A DNA stretch of 10,263 nt from Candidatus Omnitrophota bacterium. GTDB taxonomy: Bacteria > Omnitrophota > Gorgyraeia > Duberdicusellales > 4484-171. The stretch spans positions 1 through 10,263 of the forward strand of contig JAQUOR010000045.1 of the NCBI GenBank assembly GCA_028717025.1. Direction: 5' to 3'. The notes beneath the pieces were generated by a model. That model ran no database searches and was not told the origin of the DNA. It worked only from the letters and a program-made list of their open reading frames with translations. A program made the position numbers and the translations under genes. The first letter of the stretch is position 1. Each line of letters opens with the position of its first letter. Positions 7,028 through 10,263 of the stretch are shown in pieces.

Positions 7028-7255
7028 TTATTCTTTCGCTTCGCTTTTGCTTGTGTCCTTATCGAATTCTTTAACGATCTTACGCACCTCAAGCTCGGTA
7101 TGCTCGATCTTTTCACGACATACCTTAATAAGTTCTGTGGCACGCTTTACCTTCAGTGAAACTTCATCGACATCAATGCGTTCCGACTCCAGATCTCTTA
7201 AAATACTGTTAAGCTCTTCCATTGCTTCGCTATATTTTATGGGCTTCTTATTCAT
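7028..7255 (-). CDS. xseB: Exodeoxyribonuclease VII small subunit
   Basis: The 75-aa protein is the usual XseB length and has the family pattern YSEAMEELNSILRDLESE (8-25), then an alternating helix with ATELIKVCREKIEHTELEV (39-57). It forms two antiparallel helices that bind several-fold to the XseA C-terminal coiled coil, making exonuclease VII, which trims single-stranded DNA from both ends. It lies 7 nt after xseA and 15 nt before htpX, consistent with co-expression of the two subunits. The tail is Lys/Glu-rich. The ATG has an AAAGGA element about 11 nt upstream. Confidence 0.92.
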   Translation of the reverse strand: MNKKPIKYSEAMEELNSILRDLESERIDVDEVSLKVKRATELIKVCREKIEHTELEVRKIVKEFDKDTSKSEAKE

Positions 7256-7262
7256 TTTTATA

Positions 7263-8636
7263 TTATTCCTTTCTAAAGTGCTCCTCCTGCCTGACGCATG
7301 AGGCTTCGCTTGTTTTTCCCATTACCCTTGAATCAACGTTACCTTCATAAAGAAGGGTTTTAATAATATCACCCTCCTTAATATTGTCAATAGATTTAAG
7401 GGCCTTACCCTCTTTAAGAGTTACGGAATAGCCTCTTTTTAGAACATTCTTCGGATTAAGGATGCGCACCTTTTCCTCTAACGTATGCACTGCATGGCGG
7501 CAGTCTTTAAAAATCTTATTTATGTGCAGGCCAAGAAGCTCTGCATCGGTTACTAATCCTCGGCGTTTTGCAGCGAGAAAGCTTTTGACGATATTTTGCA
7601 TATCGCTCTCGCGCGTCACAAGGTCATTGGTATGTACTTTAAAATAACGCGGCAGGAGAGCGTCGATTTTCACCGTTATAGCACTTAGATTTTTTGTGGC
7701 ATCACTTAAATAATCCTGCGCTTTTTCTAAAATCTCTTCCTCAAGGTTGTTGAGCTCCTGGACAAATGCCCCCACTCTCTCAACAAGAAATTGCGCTCCT
7801 TTGGTCGGAGTCTTAACTGAGGTATGCGCCACCAAGTCGGCAATGGTGGTATTGATCTGATGCCCCAGGGCGCAGATTATGGGAAACTTTGACGTAGCAA
7901 TTGCTTCTGCTATTCTTTTATTATCGAAACAGCTTAAATCGGCAGTAGAGCCTCCTCCGCGACTGATGACTATCGCGTCTAACTCTTCTTTGAGGCGTTG
8001 GTTACATTGTTCCAGCGCCGCAAGGATGCTTGTCTCAACCAATTTTCCCTGCATGTAACAATCGTGCACGGAAAGAGAAAAACCGTAGCTGCTTTTTTTC
8101 AGCTCATCAACAAAATCATGGTACGCAGCAGAATCAACCGCAGTAATAAGGTCTATGCGCAAAGGCAACTGCGGCATCGCTATTGATTTGTTTCTCTCTA
8201 AGTACCCCTTAACGCGTAATTCTTCGATTATCCGCTGCCGGCTTTGCGCCATTTTACCGAGTGTATATATCGGGTCTATATCGACAACGGTTAAGCTGAA
8301 ACTTCCGGTTTTTGCGTAAAGATCGACTTTACACAAAAGTTTGACCTCAATGTCTTTTTTTAATTCAAACGCTGAATCTGCCTCTTTAATTCGCTTTACA
8401 ATCTGGGGTTTTACGTTTTCAAAGATTACCGCCTTGACCTGAGCTACGAGCTCATCGAATTCCGGATGTTTCTGGACCAGATTCAGGTTAATTGCCCCCC
8501 TGTCGCGCAGATCCTGTATCTCGCCACACACCCATATGTAGTTAGGAAACTCCATGCGTATAAGGCTACGCACGGCAGTATTGAGTTCTAAAATGGTATA
8601 TATTTTTTCCGTTCTTAATCCAAAAATGTTATCCAT
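7263..8636 (-). CDS. xseA: Exodeoxyribonuclease VII large subunit (divergent)
   Basis: XseA is the catalytic subunit of exonuclease VII. The 457 residues show an N-terminal OB-fold (about 11-122; FPNYIWVCGEIQDLRDRG), the catalytic domain (about 128-285), a long helical coiled-coil region (about 285-390) that binds XseB, and the C-terminal LNPKNVLKRGYSV motif (393-405). Conserved features include AAYHDF with D174, VISRGGGSTADL with R226, and GHQINTTIAD with H259. By alignment to E. coli these are Asp155, Arg205 and His238. The fourth important position, E. coli Asp241, is Asn262 here (codon AAT). The OB-fold is longer than in E. coli and lacks the usual GHxYFxLKD wording (RGAINLNLVQKHPEFDELVA instead). 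It starts 54 nt after the GT87 gene with no clear Shine-Dalgarno. The subunit call is secure because xseB follows. Confidence 0.93.
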   Translation of the reverse strand: MDNIFGLRTEKIYTILELNTAVRSLIRMEFPNYIWVCGEIQDLRDRGAINLNLVQKHPEFDELVAQVKAVIFENVKPQIVKRIKEADSAFELKKDIEVKLLCKVDLYAKTGSFSLTVVDIDPIYTLGKMAQSRQRIIEELRVKGYLERNKSIAMPQLPLRIDLITAVDSAAYHDFVDELKKSSYGFSLSVHDCYMQGKLVETSILAALEQCNQRLKEELDAIVISRGGGSTADLSCFDNKRIAEAIATSKFPIICALGHQINTTIADLVAHTSVKTPTKGAQFLVERVGAFVQELNNLEEEILEKAQDYLSDATKNLSAITVKIDALLPRYFKVHTNDLVTRESDMQNIVKSFLAAKRRGLVTDAELLGLHINKIFKDCRHAVHTLEEKVRILNPKNVLKRGYSVTLKEGKALKSIDNIKEGDIIKTLLYEGNVDSRVMGKTSEASCVRQEEHFRKE

Positions 8637-8690
8637 AGTTTTAAAAACTGTAAATGCTTAACTGATTATGTTATATAAGTGCGCTGGCGA

Positions 8691-9929
8691 TTAAAAATCA
8701 GCGTAATCGTTATTTATTCTCGGCAAATTTCTGCTGAATTTTAACCGCAGAAGGGCGACTGTCAGAAGCAACCCGGCAATAGTTACCGACGATAATTCTT
8801 CCAGTAAATTCTCCAGCGAATTACCGACTACGGATTCGCTCCCCCAGGAGCCCAGAGCAAACGATACCACCACCAGAGTAATGGCCATCACGTCTTTAAA
8901 ACGAGTCTTCATTAAATAATAAAGGAGCGTCATGTACGCCGGGATCAAAAAAATAAAATTGCTCATCCAGGCATTCGGATTAAAAAAAGCCATACAGATA
9001 AAAAGCAGCGAATAATCAAGCGCTCGATAAAATCTGTTTTCGGTTTTTCGCCAAAGGATCCCTCCGTATATCATACTTGCCGCAAGAACAGCGATTATCA
9101 ACCCTTGCGTAAAGGTAAGAGGCAGGATTACAATCGCATAGGGGGATTCTTTGGTAAAAAAGCGCAAGCATAAGGACAAAAGCGACTGGTTTTTATAGTC
9201 GTACAACGAGCCCTTATCGAGCGAGGTATCGCTGATAAAAGGCAGCCATTTTTTCAGATACTGCGCTTCTTTTTCAAGCCCCACATGTACTGCCGGCAAA
9301 AGGCAGTACACCGCGATACATATTATTATAAGGCTTATCAAGCGTCGGTTTTTACGAAAGAGAAAAAACGGCAAGAATATGGCCGAAGTGTATTTGAGCA
9401 TGACCGAGAACGCAAGCAGTGCCGCGGCAGGCACTTCCTTTTTTTTCTCAAGTAACCACAAACCTACTACAACCAATGCAAACATCACGATAGTCACCTG
9501 GCCCTGGTGCAGCACCTGCAAAAGAAAGCGTGAGGTAAAAAGGCCGCAAAGCGCATAGAGCACCATGCGCTTGCCAAAAGAAAGGCTATTCCCTGTAATC
9601 AGTTTTCTGGAAAAAACAAAAATGACGAGCATCGCAATAAAATTAAGCGTAAAGAAAATAAGACTGGCGGTTTTTATCGAAAAAAATCCCAAGGGAGCAG
9701 TTACAAATGCAAAGGCTGGGGAATACTTAAAAGGAGTTATGGCTTCATCCGGACGGCTATAAATATCTTCCTGAGCGATGAATCTTTGCGCGGTAGCATG
9801 GTAAACGCGAAAGTCAGAAAAATTTCTTTTCGGGGCACGGCGGGTATAGTTTGAGAGCAATCCGCAGAACATCCCCGTGAGAAGAAAAACAACGATAAAG
9901 ATGCGGACGTTACGCGTATTGATCTTCAT
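8691..9929 (-). CDS. GT87-type (DUF2029) polytopic membrane glycosyltransferase
   Basis: The 412-aa product is very hydrophobic, with roughly ten membrane segments. It has the landmarks of DUF2029/GT87: FSDFRVYHATAQRF (37-50) with D39 in the likely catalytic loop after the first helix, TPFKYSPAFAFVTAPLGF (65-82), HQGQVTIVMFALV (141-153), AFSVMLKYTSAIFLPFFL (173-190) and DYKNQSLLSL (244-253). Characterised members (such as mycobacterial PimE) move mannose from polyprenyl-phosphate-mannose onto lipid glycans outside the membrane; donor and acceptor here are unknown. ATG 9929 lies 4 nt after the stop of the preceding glycosyltransferase, inside a purine-rich stretch (AGGAGAGCGAGAG), implying an operon for envelope glycan synthesis. 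Confidence 0.85.
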   Translation of the reverse strand: MKINTRNVRIFIVVFLLTGMFCGLLSNYTRRAPKRNFSDFRVYHATAQRFIAQEDIYSRPDEAITPFKYSPAFAFVTAPLGFFSIKTASLIFFTLNFIAMLVIFVFSRKLITGNSLSFGKRMVLYALCGLFTSRFLLQVLHQGQVTIVMFALVVVGLWLLEKKKEVPAAALLAFSVMLKYTSAIFLPFFLFRKNRRLISLIIICIAVYCLLPAVHVGLEKEAQYLKKWLPFISDTSLDKGSLYDYKNQSLLSLCLRFFTKESPYAIVILPLTFTQGLIIAVLAASMIYGGILWRKTENRFYRALDYSLLFICMAFFNPNAWMSNFIFLIPAYMTLLYYLMKTRFKDVMAITLVVVSFALGSWGSESVVGNSLENLLEELSSVTIAGLLLTVALLRLKFSRNLPRINNDYADF

Positions 9930-9933
9930 CCAA

Positions 9934-10263
9934 TCAACTCTCGCTCTCCTTTGCTTTTAATTCGCGGTATTTGGCGTAACTTACTATTTGGTACAAAGAC
10001 GCAAAATAGGCGACCATAAAACCGATAAAACCGTCGCGAAAACCCTGTTTCACAAAAAACCCCCTGATAAATCTATCGAACGTACGCCATAAAGCATGAA
10101 AGCAATTCATTTTATACGCTGCTTTCTCGGGATTCTGGAGAGAAAGCTTATGCCACTTTATCGCTTCAAGCGTTGTCTGACTATTAAGTTTTTTCAAGAA
10201 ATCCTGCCAATCCCTGTAGGTAAGATGGATCAAATCAAACTTTAAGTGGCCGCATTCGCCTTC
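9934..10263 (-). CDS. Family-2 glycosyltransferase, C-terminal fragment (5' end outside window)
   Basis: The frame is open to the window edge, and 109 residues are visible, so the internal TTG at 10233 is not a start. The visible stretch begins EGECGHLKFDLIHLTYRDWQ, followed by FLKKLNSQTTLEA and a tail containing FVKQGFRDGFIGFMVAYFAS. This is the conserved C-terminal region of WaaE/KdtX-like GT2 enzymes (lipopolysaccharide or other envelope glycan transferases): an IHxxYRD and LNxxTTLEA helical block followed by a membrane-associated segment. The catalytic GT-A domain with the DxD motif lies outside, so the sugar and acceptor cannot be told. It ends 4 nt before the GT87 gene. Confidence 0.8.
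   Translation of the reverse strand, partial: EGECGHLKFDLIHLTYRDWQDFLKKLNSQTTLEAIKWHKLSLQNPEKAAYKMNCFHALWRTFDRFIRGFFVKQGFRDGFIGFMVAYFASLYQIVSYAKYRELKAKESES

Noticed and set aside
8637..8690. Separate promoter for xseA in the 54-nt gap after the GT87 gene
   Set aside because: TATAAC and CATAAT hexamers are present, but no -35 box at a proper distance could be found, so co-transcription with the glycosyltransferases remains simpler.
1..10263. CRISPR array, tRNA, rRNA, transposase or phage genes
   Set aside because: No regularly spaced repeats, no cloverleaf or rRNA-like stretches and no mobile-element proteins were seen.

Overview
All recognisable genes lie on the minus strand, so transcription runs from high to low coordinates. 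Nearly everything is conserved bacterial housekeeping with short gaps or overlaps, plus one long non-coding spacer. The organism is a bacterium with a cell envelope that uses FtsK, a RodZ-like protein and polyprenyl-linked glycosyltransferases. Moderate base composition, the divergent form of XseA, the order rpsO-pnp-ftsK-HTH/TM protein, and AATTCGCGG/ATTAGCG-type repeats in a spacer remind me of uncultured Omnitrophota (OP3) or related PVC-type genomes. That placement is a guess from recall, not shown by the sequence.

Right-hand block (10263 down to 6044), probably one transcript: the C-terminal part of a family-2 glycosyltransferase cut by the window edge, a GT87-type (DUF2029) membrane glycosyltransferase 4 nt later, then xseA after 54 nt, xseB after 7 nt and htpX after 15 nt. 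It combines surface glycan synthesis, exonuclease VII (both subunits) and a membrane stress protease. HtpX carries what looks like a canonical EF-hand calcium loop, and XseA has Asn where E. coli has a catalytic-site Asp.

Middle (6043 down to 5307): 737 nt without a credible gene. It holds a GC-rich element with two mutually exclusive or pseudoknotted pairings (about 5718-5812), a 14-bp operator-like palindrome, and a good sigma-70-type promoter (TTTACA, 16 nt, TATAAT) that would start a leader of about 190 nt before rpsO.

Left-hand block (5306 down to 1), probably one operon from that promoter: rpsO (ribosomal protein S15), pnp (PNPase) 4 nt later, a 181-nt spacer with degenerate repeats, ftsK (DNA translocase), and a RodZ-like HTH/transmembrane gene whose start overlaps the ftsK stop by 4 nt (ATGA) and which runs off the window. 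This links translation and RNA decay to chromosome segregation and cell shape.

I found no CRISPR array, tRNA, rRNA, transposase or obvious new multi-gene system. The points most worth a second look are the structured element in the long spacer, the rpsO leader with its poorly spaced ribosome binding site, the repeats abutting ftsK, the EF-hand in HtpX and the substituted XseA residue.
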